64,000 nt of DNA, from the NCBI RefSeq assembly GCF_002250835.2, contig NZ_NOJY02000012.1, forward strand, positions 51,946 through 115,945, given 5' to 3'. Positions within the stretch are counted from its first letter, which is position 1, and the number at the start of each line of letters is the position of its first letter. Source of the DNA: Romboutsia weinsteinii. Lineage in GTDB: Bacteria > Bacillota > Clostridia > Peptostreptococcales > Peptostreptococcaceae. Below the pieces are notes generated by a model. That model saw only the letters and a program-made list of their open reading frames with translations. It was not told where the DNA came from and ran no database searches. The translations under genes and the position numbers were made by a program. Positions 35,694-44,787 of the stretch are shown here, in pieces.

Positions 35694-35798
35694 ATGGATC
35701 TAGTAATAGACGCTTTTATAAGTGTTTCTGATTTAGTAGTTACTTTCTTCTCAGGTGATGAGTGGAAAAAGATTACTAAATGGATTAGAGAAAGATAA
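35694..35798 (+). CDS. 34-aa amphipathic/hydrophobic peptide
   Basis: The ATG at 35694 has AGGTGG 8 bases upstream and an extended -10 promoter (TGCTATAAT, 35655-35663). A strong terminator follows the stop, so the unit looks like a real short gene. The peptide has a hydrophobic first two thirds (VIDAFISVSDLVVTFF) and a charged tail with two Trp-containing turns (WKKITKWIRER). It could be a small membrane protein, a type I toxin, or a leaderless-bacteriocin-like peptide. I cannot choose. The longer in-frame TTG start upstream lacks a ribosome site. Confidence 0.55.
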   Translation: MDLVIDAFISVSDLVVTFFSGDEWKKITKWIRER

Positions 35799-35808
35799 TA
35801 ATTTACCT

Positions 35809-35852
35809 CAAATGGCTATTAGTTAACTTGTATGCTTACTAATAGCTATTTG
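35809..35852. terminator. Bidirectional terminator
   Basis: Arms CAAATGGCTATTAG and CTAATAGCTATTTG with T-rich exits. The right arm includes the stop codon of the convergent methyltransferase gene. Confidence 0.85.
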
Positions 35853-36496
35853 ACATTTTTGATTTTTTTACCAACATACTCAAATCCATCATGGTAATGG
35901 TCTCCATTTTCTTTATCTACATCTAAAAACATTCCTGATTTAAATGCAATCATTTTTAAATCCTCAAAATACTTCAATACTTCTTCTTTAGTATAATAAT
36001 GTCTGTACCCAGATTTAGAAAAATATAATGAATACTGTTCATCGCAAGTTTTATCTAAATTTTTAATATAAAAATCATCAAATATGGAAAATGCTCCAAA
36101 ATAAACAACTCCATTTTCTCTTAAGCCTTTTTTTATCTTTTCAATAATATAATCTATCTCATTTTTCCTAAAAAAGTTTAATACCCATGATACTATTATT
36201 AGTGAGTATTCATTTTCTTTTATTTCAAATTTTCTTATATCTGCTACAGTTCCTTTTACATCTAACTGTAATTCTTTTGATTTTTCAAGATAGTTTTTAA
36301 TGTTATCATCAGAGATGTCTACACCTTCGACATCATATCCAATTGCTGAAAGAAATAATGAGTTTCTTCCATTTCCTACCCCCAAATCTAAAACTTTTCC
36401 TTTATCAATTAAATCAATGTACTCAATAAGTAAATGCTCTGGTTCCTCTTCGTAGTTACCTTTTAATAAATTATATAAATCAATCCAATTATTCAT
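35846..36496 (-). CDS. Class I SAM-dependent methyltransferase
   Basis: 216 residues with motif I VLDLGVGNGRNSLFLSAIGYDVEGVDIS, motif post-I acid, and motif IV region YSLIIVSWVLNFF. The pattern resembles the TehB/Methyltransf_25 group. The substrate is unknown. A tellurite- or thiol-type small-molecule substrate is possible. AGGAGG precedes the ATG. A degraded second copy of its N-terminal coding part lies immediately upstream, evidence of a past duplication here. Confidence 0.85.
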   Translation of the reverse strand: MNNWIDLYNLLKGNYEEEPEHLLIEYIDLIDKGKVLDLGVGNGRNSLFLSAIGYDVEGVDISDDNIKNYLEKSKELQLDVKGTVADIRKFEIKENEYSLIIVSWVLNFFRKNEIDYIIEKIKKGLRENGVVYFGAFSIFDDFYIKNLDKTCDEQYSLYFSKSGYRHYYTKEEVLKYFEDLKMIAFKSGMFLDVDKENGDHYHDGFEYVGKKIKNVK

Positions 36497-36564
36497 AATA
36501 TTTCCTCCTATAGGATTTTAGGTTATATATTCTATCTTTAATTTAACACTCCTTCATCTACTGC

Positions 36565-36655
36565 TCCAAAATCTAAAACTTTTCCTTTATTAATTAAATT
36601 AATGTACTCAATAAGTAAATGCTCTGCTTCATGTTTGTAGTTACTTTTTAGTGAA
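36565..36655 (-). pseudogene. Fragment of a duplicated methyltransferase gene
   Basis: About 90 bases closely match the methyltransferase codons for residues about 12-40 (36470-36382). It translates to NYKHEAEHLLIEYINLINKG against NYEEEPEHLLIEYIDLIDKG, continuing KVLDFG against KVLDLG. The rest of the copy is missing, with no start codon or downstream domain. Confidence 0.75.
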
Positions 36656-36780
36656 ATTGAATTTATTAGATTTCGCTTTATGTTCGCCCTACTTTATGGT
36701 AAAATTTTCCTTATAATCTTAATATAATAATGTAATGTAATTCAATATAAATAATTTGAAAGATATAAAAAGGGGAAAAA

Positions 36781-37272
36781 ATGGGAACAAGAAAGTTACT
36801 CAAAAAACTTCAAATCATGCTTATTGTTAAAGCTGCGATACTTATAGGCATATATTATATCTGTATTATAAATGTGGATATAATAGATAGTAATAATACA
36901 GATATAGTACCAACTTTTGCTACTAACAAAGTATCTAGCACTACAATTTCATTAAGTCAATGTACTAATCTTGAAGAAGAACTACATGAAAAATTAAAAA
37001 AGTACTTACAAGTACAAAGTCAAAACCAACCTTTTGAAGAAATAAGTGAATTACTAGAAGGGTATGGATTTAAGCGTAGTTTGATTCCACAGGACCATAG
37101 CGCTGAGTATAAATATAGAATATATAGAAATACAGAAAAAAAAGAAGTGTATTTGCTGAAATGGTCAGAATTCAAAGATTCGAATTCCAAAGAAATATAT
37201 AAATCATTAATAGATATAAAGCACTATGAGGATAATCCTAATGCAACATATGAAGATTATTTAAGCTATTAG
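36781..37272 (+). CDS. Small membrane-anchored protein of unknown function (163 aa)
   Basis: One N-terminal membrane helix (about 13-31, IMLIVKAAILIGIYYICII) preceded by Lys/Arg residues gives an inside-to-outside anchor. The outer domain of about 125 residues has a helix (LEEELHEKLKKYLQVQSQ), a GYGFKRSLIPQDHSAEYKYR segment and a charged C-terminus (HYEDNPNATYEDYLSY). AAAGGGG precedes the ATG. I recognise no family. A decayed paralogue sits on the other side of guanine deaminase, with the upstream DNA duplicated as well. It is transcribed toward guaD and may share its transcript. Confidence 0.7.
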   Translation: MGTRKLLKKLQIMLIVKAAILIGIYYICIINVDIIDSNNTDIVPTFATNKVSSTTISLSQCTNLEEELHEKLKKYLQVQSQNQPFEEISELLEGYGFKRSLIPQDHSAEYKYRIYRNTEKKEVYLLKWSEFKDSNSKEIYKSLIDIKHYEDNPNATYEDYLSY

Positions 37273-37341
37273 TGATGCTTTATACAAAAGTATAAACTGT
37301 AATTTGAGATTACTTAAAATATAAACATCTTGGGGGTTACT

Positions 37342-38607
37342 ATGAAAGGGCTAAAAATATTAAAGGGAAATATAATTTTTACAAAGGATCCTAATTCCTT
37401 TGTAACATTAGAAAATGGCTATATAGTTGTAAAGGATAGTAAAGTTCTAGGTACTTACTCTTCTCTACCTGAAGAATTTAAAAATTTAGAAATAATTGAT
37501 TATAAAGACAAACTTATAATACCTGGGTTTGTTGACTTACATGCTCATGCTCCACAGTTTGAAAATCGTGGTATTGGCCTTGATAGAGAGCTTATTCCTT
37601 GGTTAGAGACTTACACTTTTGTAGAAGAAGATAAATTTAAAGATACAGATTATGCAAAAGATGTTTACTCTAGACTTGCAAATAGTTTAAAAGAAAATGG
37701 TACAACAAGTGTTGTTCTATTTAGTAGTATACATAAAGAATCAACAAAAGTATTATTCGATACTATGCATAAAGTAGGAATATCTGGATTTATAGGTAAA
37801 GTTAATATGGATAGAAACTGTCCTGACTACCTTAAAGAAGATACTTCAAAATCTATAGAAGATACTATTGAGTTGGTCAAAGAATATTCTAAAAAATATC
37901 CTTTGGTAAAACCTATAATCACACCAAGATTTATTCCAACTTGCTCCGATGAAATCCTTTTAAAACTAGGTGAAATTACAACCGAATATGACTTAAAGGT
38001 TCAATCTCATTTATCTGAAAATAAAAGTGAGATTGATTGGGTTTCTAAGCTACATCCTAATACAAATGGTTATGGTATGGTATATGATAAGTTTGGCCTA
38101 TTTAAGCCACAAAGTACTATAATGGCTCATTGTGTATATAGTGATAAAGATGAGATCAATTTACTAAAAGAAAAAGGGGTATTTGTTGCTCATTGTCCTG
38201 GTTCAAATACTAATTTATCAAGCGGAATTGCTCCTATAAAAGAAATGATGGATAGTGGTTTAAATGTAGGTTTAGGATCAGATATAAGTGGTGGACACGA
38301 TTTATCCATGACTAAGGTTATGGTTCTTGCTGTTCAGCTATCTAAAATGAAGTGGTTAGAAAATAATCGTAAAGGGTCTTTTTTGTCAACTTCAAATGTG
38401 TTTTACTTGGCAACTAAAGGTGGTGGAAGTTTCTTTGGTGATATAGGAAGTTTTGAGAGAAATTATGATTTTGACGCTTTAATTATTGATGATAGCAATT
38501 TGACTAATTTAGATTTATCTTTAGAGGAAAGACTTCAAAAATTCATTTATATAGGTGATGATAGAAATATAGTTAATATTTATGTAAAAGGAAGTAAAAT
38601 AAAATAA
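37342..38607 (+). CDS. guaD: Guanine deaminase
   Basis: 421 residues of the amidohydrolase superfamily: the metal-binding HAH (PGFVDLHAHAPQF), the guanine deaminase signature (FENRGIGLDRELIPWLETYTFVEEDKF), zinc ligands in SHLSEN and AHCVYSD, and the catalytic Asp in GLGSDISGG. It converts guanine to xanthine and ammonia in the cytosol. I use the ATG at 37342, with GGGGG 6 bases upstream. The upstream in-frame TTG lies before that site. I see no guanine riboswitch before it. Confidence 0.93.
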   Translation: MKGLKILKGNIIFTKDPNSFVTLENGYIVVKDSKVLGTYSSLPEEFKNLEIIDYKDKLIIPGFVDLHAHAPQFENRGIGLDRELIPWLETYTFVEEDKFKDTDYAKDVYSRLANSLKENGTTSVVLFSSIHKESTKVLFDTMHKVGISGFIGKVNMDRNCPDYLKEDTSKSIEDTIELVKEYSKKYPLVKPIITPRFIPTCSDEILLKLGEITTEYDLKVQSHLSENKSEIDWVSKLHPNTNGYGMVYDKFGLFKPQSTIMAHCVYSDKDEINLLKEKGVFVAHCPGSNTNLSSGIAPIKEMMDSGLNVGLGSDISGGHDLSMTKVMVLAVQLSKMKWLENNRKGSFLSTSNVFYLATKGGGSFFGDIGSFERNYDFDALIIDDSNLTNLDLSLEERLQKFIYIGDDRNIVNIYVKGSKIK

Positions 38608-38626
38608 TACTCATTTAAGTTTATTA

Positions 38627-38813
38627 TATTTCGCTTTATGTCTACCTTATTTTATGTTAAAATTTTACTTATTATCTTAATCTTAAAATACATACCTATA
38701 TATTTTAAATCTATGCCATTTATTTCAAACACTGGTATTTCACTATAAATTTAATATAATAACGTAATTCAATATAAATAATTTAAAAGATATCAAAAGT
38801 GTAGAGGTACAAA
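38627..38813 (+). repeat. Duplicated upstream region of the small membrane protein gene
   Basis: Its first 45 bases (TTTCGCTTTATG, then TTATG-TAAAATTTT) match 36668-36713, and the last 60 (TAATATAATAA, then GTAATTCAATATAAATAATTT) match the stretch before 36781. An extra 80 bases lie between. Together with the gene copy that follows it forms a direct duplication around guaD. Confidence 0.75.
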
Positions 38814-39223
38814 GTGCGAACAGCAAAGCAACTCAAAAAACTTCGAATTATATTTGTTACTAATTCTGCAGTACTTATATTCATATATTTTGTCATTGTT
38901 ATAAAATCAGATACGAATGTAGATACAAATAATATTAAAAAAACAACAATAGTAAGAAATTATAATACTAAAATTCAAAAAAGTAGTAATACAATTGTAT
39001 TAGGTCAATGTACCATGGGTTTAAACGTAGCTTAATTCCATAAGACCATAGCGCTGAGTATAAATATAGAATATATAGAAATGTAGAAAAGAAGGAAATA
39101 TATTTGCTGCTCTGGAAAGAATATAAAGAAGCAAATTCTGAGCAAGTATATACATCATTAACAGAGATAAATCACTATGAGGATAATCCTGATGCAACAT
39201 ACCAAGAATATGTAAATTATTAA
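38814..39223 (+). pseudogene. Decayed copy of the small membrane-anchored protein gene
   Basis: It starts at GTG with the same N-terminus (KQLKKLRIIFVTNSAVLIFIY). After GQCT about 105 bp are lost relative to the intact paralogue, which shifts the frame to an early stop at 39035. The remaining sequence then matches the paralogue again (DHSAEYKYRIYRN, HYEDNPDATYQEY) in another frame. A Gln codon is also changed to TAA. The intact gene is 36781-37272. Confidence 0.85.
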
Positions 39224-39244
39224 CAATATGTTGTATAAATATAA

Positions 39245-39290
39245 AAAATATAGCTACCTTGATATTAATACAAGGTAGCTATATTTTTTT
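39245..39290 (+). terminator. Strong terminator
   Basis: Perfect 16-base arms (AAATATAGCTACCTTG and complement) with a T run. It follows the decayed gene copy and isolates the RiPP island from the left side. Confidence 0.9.
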
Positions 39291-39451
39291 ACTTGAATTT
39301 TTAATTAAAATGAACTCCCTAGTACATTTGGTATGTTATCTTCGATATAACTTACTGAGATAGCATCTATATCATGTAATTCTTCAATTTTTGAATATCT
39401 CCATAAGATTCAATGTAAATATTATTACAAACGTCCTACGCTTTCTTAAAA

Positions 39452-39520
39452 TGATATACTAGACAGTTAAAATAATAAAACTGTTATCATAAAAGGAGTA
39501 TCTTTATATCTAGAATATAT
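39452..39520 (+). mobile_element. Left insertion-sequence end remnant
   Basis: It begins TGATATACT, then 53 bases from AGACAGTTA (39461) through GGAGTAT to TCTAG (39513) that match the right remnant (50610-50521, inverted) with 5 mismatches, all transitions. Relative to the right copy it lacks about 11 bases after TGATATACT and 9 bases near the former transposase start. It runs up to the stop codon of the exporter gene. The TG start and the ribosome-site-plus-ATG layout resemble the left end of an IS3-family element. Confidence 0.7.
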
Positions 39521-41266
39521 TTAAGCAAATGCTACTTCTAAACTTTGTTCATCTAGTAAGCTACAATAAATACCTTCGTTTAATATAAGTTGCTCATGAC
39601 ACCCCTCTTCAATTACTTTGCCCTTTTCAAGAACATATATTTTATCTGCATCTTTTATAGTAGATAGCCTATGCGCTATAACTATTACAGTTTTATATTC
39701 TAAAAATTCATTTATATTCTCTAATATATCTCTTTGAGATATGTTATCTAGTGCCGAAGTTGCTTCATCAAATATTATAATTTTCGAATCACATAATAAA
39801 GCTCTTCCAATTGATATTCTTTGTTTTTGCCCACCTGAAAGCTTTACTCCTTTTTCTCCAATAATAGTATTAAATCCATTTGGTAAACTATTTACAAGTT
39901 CATATATACCAACACTTTTACATACCTTTGCTAGATAATCATCATTTATCCCTTTATTGTTCAGTATTAGATTATTAATTATTGTATCATCAAACAAAAG
40001 TACATCCTGAGTTATTATAGATATATTTTCTCTAATATTTTTTAGATTATAATCTTTAAGAGAAACTGAATCAACAATAATATCTCCACTATTAACATCC
40101 CATAATCTAAAGAGTAATTTAGCTATTGTTGATTTACCACATCCGCTTGATCCAACTAACGCTGTAATCTTTCCATTTTCAAATTTCATATTTATATTGT
40201 CTATCGTATTTCCCTTATCTTCATATGAAAAAGTCACGTTATTAAAAGATATATTCCCCTTAAAGCTATCTGAACATCTAATACCATTATTATTATTATC
40301 TATTATTATAGGTTCATCTAGTACCGTAAATATACGATTTATAGATGTTTTTGCTTGCTCTATCTTAATATTAGATCTTATTATATTCATGCATGGACTA
40401 ATAAATATGCCTGTATACTGCTGAAATGCTATAAGTTCCCCAAAAGTCATGGATCCATTTATTATTTTGTACCCTCCATAACCATAAATAGCTACAGTTA
40501 TAAAACTACTCAAAATACTTCCTGTTGCCATACTCGTAGAAAATGCCATATCTAATCCAATACTATTTTTCAACATTTTTCTTTCTTTATTCAAATACTG
40601 TTTAAAAAACTTCAAATTAGATTTTGATATCACAACATTCATTATATTAGAAATATACTCTTGACTTATATTAGAAATATCTCCAGAATCATCTCTTAAT
40701 TTTTCATTTTTTAATGATATCAATTTAGTAAATTTAGATTGAGTAAGCAAAATTAATGCTTGAATTATAACAATGATGATTAACAAATCATACTGCATTT
40801 TCATTAAGAAGAAGAAGGCAATTGTAGCTGTAAAAAAATCTACTATTAGTGAAAAAAGTAAATCTGCACCTAAACTTTCTACAATATACATATCATTTTC
40901 CAATATATTCAATATATTTCCTGTTTTTATATTAGTGTAGTAGTTTCCAGATAATTTAGCTAAATGTCTTATTAGTTTTATTTTAAATATTATAGAAACT
41001 CTATTTTTCATTTTAGAATAAATATATTGCAGTACTATAGATAATGTATTTAATAACAAGTTTGTTGTTATGTATAATAGTATTAGATTCACTAATAACT
41101 TAATATTTCCAAACTTTATAGCATCATCTAATATAATTTTTGTTATTTGAGGCATAAATAGCTCTATAATAGATGTAACAATCATTATCACAAAGGCTAT
41201 TATAGATATATATTTATTCTTTTTAAATGCTATTTTTAGAAATCTAGCTAAATTTTTATTTTTCAT
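39521..41266 (-). CDS. RiPP cluster ABC exporter (membrane domain plus ATPase)
   Basis: 581 residues: six membrane helices (about 15-300) followed by an ATPase with Walker A GSSGCGKST, signature LSGGQKQR and Walker B IIIFDEATSALD. There is no N-terminal C39 peptidase domain, so leader removal must be done by another protein, presumably the S8 protease encoded just upstream. The ATG overlaps that gene's TGA (ATGA), so they are translationally coupled. It probably exports the matured peptide. It is the last gene of the cluster. Confidence 0.9.
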   Translation of the reverse strand: MKNKNLARFLKIAFKKNKYISIIAFVIMIVTSIIELFMPQITKIILDDAIKFGNIKLLVNLILLYITTNLLLNTLSIVLQYIYSKMKNRVSIIFKIKLIRHLAKLSGNYYTNIKTGNILNILENDMYIVESLGADLLFSLIVDFFTATIAFFFLMKMQYDLLIIIVIIQALILLTQSKFTKLISLKNEKLRDDSGDISNISQEYISNIMNVVISKSNLKFFKQYLNKERKMLKNSIGLDMAFSTSMATGSILSSFITVAIYGYGGYKIINGSMTFGELIAFQQYTGIFISPCMNIIRSNIKIEQAKTSINRIFTVLDEPIIIDNNNNGIRCSDSFKGNISFNNVTFSYEDKGNTIDNINMKFENGKITALVGSSGCGKSTIAKLLFRLWDVNSGDIIVDSVSLKDYNLKNIRENISIITQDVLLFDDTIINNLILNNKGINDDYLAKVCKSVGIYELVNSLPNGFNTIIGEKGVKLSGGQKQRISIGRALLCDSKIIIFDEATSALDNISQRDILENINEFLEYKTVIVIAHRLSTIKDADKIYVLEKGKVIEEGCHEQLILNEGIYCSLLDEQSLEVAFA

Positions 41267-42237
41267 TTTATATCATCCTTAAAAATTAAATTATATAAAG
41301 AGTAGATAGATCTTAAGTCGTAAGCTGTAATCTCGATATACTTTATACTTTGGTTAATTTTATTCTCGAGATATTTTAAAAACTTATAAACATTATGTAT
41401 ACCTACTATATTATATATAGGGTACATTCCTATATCTTCTATATTTATATTTGAAAATTCACCTATTGAATCTAATAATATACGAAACTTATAATAATCG
41501 TATTTCTTATTTATAGTCTCCATACCTAAGTATTTGTCAACATCCATGCAATTTACAGACCAAATATTTTTATCTGCATTCTTATTTATAATGTCTATTA
41601 ACATTTTATTTTCTATTTCACAATCACCTTTTATAAACATAGATACTAATCCACAAAAATAAGCCGCACAGTAGCTATTTCCTCCAAATAATTTATAGTT
41701 CTTATTTATATTTGGTAAAAGTCTATATTTAGACTCACAGACACACTGAATATTTCTATTTTTATTAAACCAATACTTCTCTATATATGTATTGCATCTT
41801 TTAACTCCTATTACTCCATCCATGTAGCTAGGGTAACTTAATTTATTTTCATTGTCAGATGAACAAATCACTAATTTATTTTTTCTATTTGCATATTCTA
41901 TTACATTTTTAAAATCATTTAAATACTTATCTTGAAAAGTTGAGCAGCTTAATGAAATAAGTCTTACATCATCTATAGATGATGCATACTCTATAGATTC
42001 AATAAGTTTTTTGACTGTCGATTGAGAATTTTCATCTAAGAGCTTTATAATATTTATATCAGCATTTGGATTTATTCTCAAAATTTCTGACGCACAAGCT
42101 GTTCCATGTCCATTAAAGTCTTTAATACTTTCTATACTAGTTTCATATGTATTTATATTTAAAGCTTTTATTTTCTTATTTTTAAATTCTTTAAAGTTAA
42201 TATCAATTCCACTATCTATCACTGCAATTGAACTCAC
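41263..42237 (-). CDS. Cytosolic subtilisin-family (S8) protease, probable RiPP leader peptidase
   Basis: 324 residues with the S8 triad: Asp8 (VIDSG), His44 (GHGTACAS) and Ser188 in GGNSYCAAYFCG, a Cys-rich variant of the usual GTSMAAP. No signal peptide and no prodomain are present, unlike secreted subtilases, so it acts inside the cell. The C-terminal 100 residues are a helical extension of unknown role. The start is GTG with AGGAGG 8 bases upstream. Placement between the MacB-like permease and the exporter fits leader cleavage before export. It could also process a signalling peptide. Confidence 0.85.
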   Translation of the reverse strand: MSSIAVIDSGIDINFKEFKNKKIKALNINTYETSIESIKDFNGHGTACASEILRINPNADINIIKLLDENSQSTVKKLIESIEYASSIDDVRLISLSCSTFQDKYLNDFKNVIEYANRKNKLVICSSDNENKLSYPSYMDGVIGVKRCNTYIEKYWFNKNRNIQCVCESKYRLLPNINKNYKLFGGNSYCAAYFCGLVSMFIKGDCEIENKMLIDIINKNADKNIWSVNCMDVDKYLGMETINKKYDYYKFRILLDSIGEFSNINIEDIGMYPIYNIVGIHNVYKFLKYLENKINQSIKYIEITAYDLRSIYSLYNLIFKDDIK

Positions 42238-42265
42238 ATTTAAACCTCCTTTATGTATTTTAGGT

Positions 42266-44779
42266 TTACTGTAGCATTTTTATTTGATCCACAAAATCTT
42301 CGCTTAGCACCTGCTTTAATGTTTTTTCTATTGTTATCATAGTTATAGCCGATAGAATCACATAAATAATAATTGTCGCTATTATAAACTTTAAATTAAT
42401 CAAGTTAATATTAGGAAAATCTTTTATTATTATACTTCTTACAATTAAGCTTGGTAATATAGAAATGCTAGAACTAATTAATATATATACCAGCCCTTCT
42501 AATTTAATAATTTTCTTTATTTCATGTTTTGATATTCCGATTCCCCTTAGTAGCGCAAACTCTCTAACCCTACTATTTATACTCGTAACTATCGTATTAC
42601 AACAGTTAAATAAAGATAAAATTATAATAACTCCAACAACTAACACCATAATCATAGCTTTTTGATTATCACTTTTCTCGATTCCAGCTGATTCTGACTT
42701 GTATGGAATTAAAATCCCTTTTCCTGTTTTTTCTATTATTTTCTTTAACTCATTTTCAATATGACTATTATTTGCAATTTTACTAGTCCATATATCGAAT
42801 CTTTCATATGATGAATTGCCTATAAACTTATTCATCTGATTTACTGAAATTACAGCACCAAAACTTTGTCCTCCTCCTTGTGAAACTATTGGCAGATTCT
42901 TAATAGTTCCAGCTACTATAAATTCTTTCGATAAAGTTTTTTTATAATTATTAGTTTTTGAATCAATAATATCAAAGTTCACTTTTATTTTATTTCCTTC
43001 TTTTATACTAAGTGCTTCGCTTGATTTTTTATCTATATATATGTACGGATTATCATTTATTTTATTTAAATTGTCTTTACCATCTATTAATACATCTTTT
43101 AATATATCAATATCTTCAAGACCTACAACTTCAAAGAAATTATGATATATTTTCTTTCCATCTTTTATTTTAGATTGAGCCTCCAAAATATCTTTATTCT
43201 CTTTCCAGTAACCTGAATCTTTATTTATATTTTTATCATCAATTTGTATATTAAAAGCTTTGTTCCTAGATGCATTTACTTTTTTTACACCATCTATATT
43301 TTCTATATCTTTTAGGATGTCTCTATCATATGTTATTTTATCTTCATTTGTAGATAATATATCAATATTATGCATTAAGTAGTCACCTGGAATCCATAGT
43401 CTTAATCCTCCATCATTTAGAAAATTACTAGTAGATTTTGTATACACTATCGTAATTAAAAAAATCACTATTGACATTGATGCTATAGCTAAATTAGTAC
43501 GCTTTCTATTGCGCTGAAGATTTTTTGAAGCTATATTTCCATAGTCTTTAAAAACTTTGGTCATAAACTTATTTATAAATGATTTTCCTTTTATATTTAT
43601 TTTTTCTTCATTTCTTCTCATACAGACTATTGGATCAATCTTACACAATGATATAAGAGGCTTTATCACAGATATTATTATAGTTATCATACTTAACAAC
43701 ACAGAAACAATATATATACCTATATAGTTATCACTTTTAATTGAATTTACATAACTAACATTATATATAATACCTATAATATTTTCTCTAGATATATTAG
43801 CTACCACTCCTCCTATTAATATTCCTACTGGAATACTTATTGCTAAGTATATAAATACTTCTAAAATAACTATTTTAGAAACATCATATGGCCTAAACCC
43901 TAGTGCTCTCAATACTCCAAAGTCTTTAGTTCTATTTGATACTAATATATAGAAAATATTATAAATTAATAATATAGTTGCTAGCGAAAGTATTATATTA
44001 ACTATGATATATGGTATTTTTAAACTAATACTATCTGACATTGCTAATATTAACTGATTGTTTAACCTTACATTATTATTTATTAAATTCCCTTCCTTGA
44101 TAATATTTTCTATTTGCTTTTGTATGTTCTTTTCTTTTTTTAACTTTATTACAGCTTGGTCATACTTGTTTTTAGTAGGTATGTTTTTTCTAGCGGTTTC
44201 TTGACTTATTAATCCAATTGATGTACCTTGAGCCTTCAAAGCTGTATTAGAGTTTAAAATACCAGTTATTTTAAACTCCATGTCTCCGTCATATAAGATA
44301 TCACCATTTTCATTAGATTTTTTATAATCTAGTCTTATTGTTTTACCTATTGGATTTTTTATATTCTTTTGTTCGATATACCATTTATCTACTACAATCT
44401 CATTTTCATTAACCGGAAAACTCCCATTCTGTATTTTATAACTTTCCTTTAATTCTTGAGAATTTTTATCTTCTGATAAAATGTGTAATGTTTGAGAATT
44501 TCCTATATCATGAATTCCTAATAGCATTGAAGTACCGACTTTTTCTATATTAGGATTATTTTTAAAGTACTCTATATCTTCACCTGTTGGATCATAATAC
44601 GATGCATGATTTGTACCCATTTCTTTTTTTGCTTGATCTACCATTAAATTTCTGGCATCCTCACTTAATATATTCATAAATAAAAATAATGCAGTTGAAA
44701 TTATAATGCTTACTATTATTAAAATTGTATTTTTCTTATTTTCCAATATATATCTTCTAACTATATCACCTATTTTCAT
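42266..44779 (-). CDS. FtsX/MacB-like ABC permease
   Basis: 837 residues. The first helix (NTILIIVSIIISTALFLFM) is followed by a large extracellular part, then an FtsX core near 255-375. A second block repeats this (one helix near 430, a soluble domain to about 690, three helices at 700-830). This is the double FtsX layout of antimicrobial-peptide and lipoprotein transporters. It pairs with the ATPase 8 bases upstream. In a RiPP cluster such a pair most often gives self-immunity, which is inference. GGTGATC precedes the ATG. Confidence 0.88.
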   Translation of the reverse strand: MKIGDIVRRYILENKKNTILIIVSIIISTALFLFMNILSEDARNLMVDQAKKEMGTNHASYYDPTGEDIEYFKNNPNIEKVGTSMLLGIHDIGNSQTLHILSEDKNSQELKESYKIQNGSFPVNENEIVVDKWYIEQKNIKNPIGKTIRLDYKKSNENGDILYDGDMEFKITGILNSNTALKAQGTSIGLISQETARKNIPTKNKYDQAVIKLKKEKNIQKQIENIIKEGNLINNNVRLNNQLILAMSDSISLKIPYIIVNIILSLATILLIYNIFYILVSNRTKDFGVLRALGFRPYDVSKIVILEVFIYLAISIPVGILIGGVVANISRENIIGIIYNVSYVNSIKSDNYIGIYIVSVLLSMITIIISVIKPLISLCKIDPIVCMRRNEEKINIKGKSFINKFMTKVFKDYGNIASKNLQRNRKRTNLAIASMSIVIFLITIVYTKSTSNFLNDGGLRLWIPGDYLMHNIDILSTNEDKITYDRDILKDIENIDGVKKVNASRNKAFNIQIDDKNINKDSGYWKENKDILEAQSKIKDGKKIYHNFFEVVGLEDIDILKDVLIDGKDNLNKINDNPYIYIDKKSSEALSIKEGNKIKVNFDIIDSKTNNYKKTLSKEFIVAGTIKNLPIVSQGGGQSFGAVISVNQMNKFIGNSSYERFDIWTSKIANNSHIENELKKIIEKTGKGILIPYKSESAGIEKSDNQKAMIMVLVVGVIIILSLFNCCNTIVTSINSRVREFALLRGIGISKHEIKKIIKLEGLVYILISSSISILPSLIVRSIIIKDFPNINLINLKFIIATIIIYVILSAITMITIEKTLKQVLSEDFVDQIKMLQ

Positions 44780-44787
44780 TAGATCAC

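Noticed and set aside
39305..39410. Minus-strand tail reading SYIEDNIPNVLGSSF before a stop
   Set aside because: Looks like the end of a lost gene next to the IS remnant, but it has no start and no recognisable parent.
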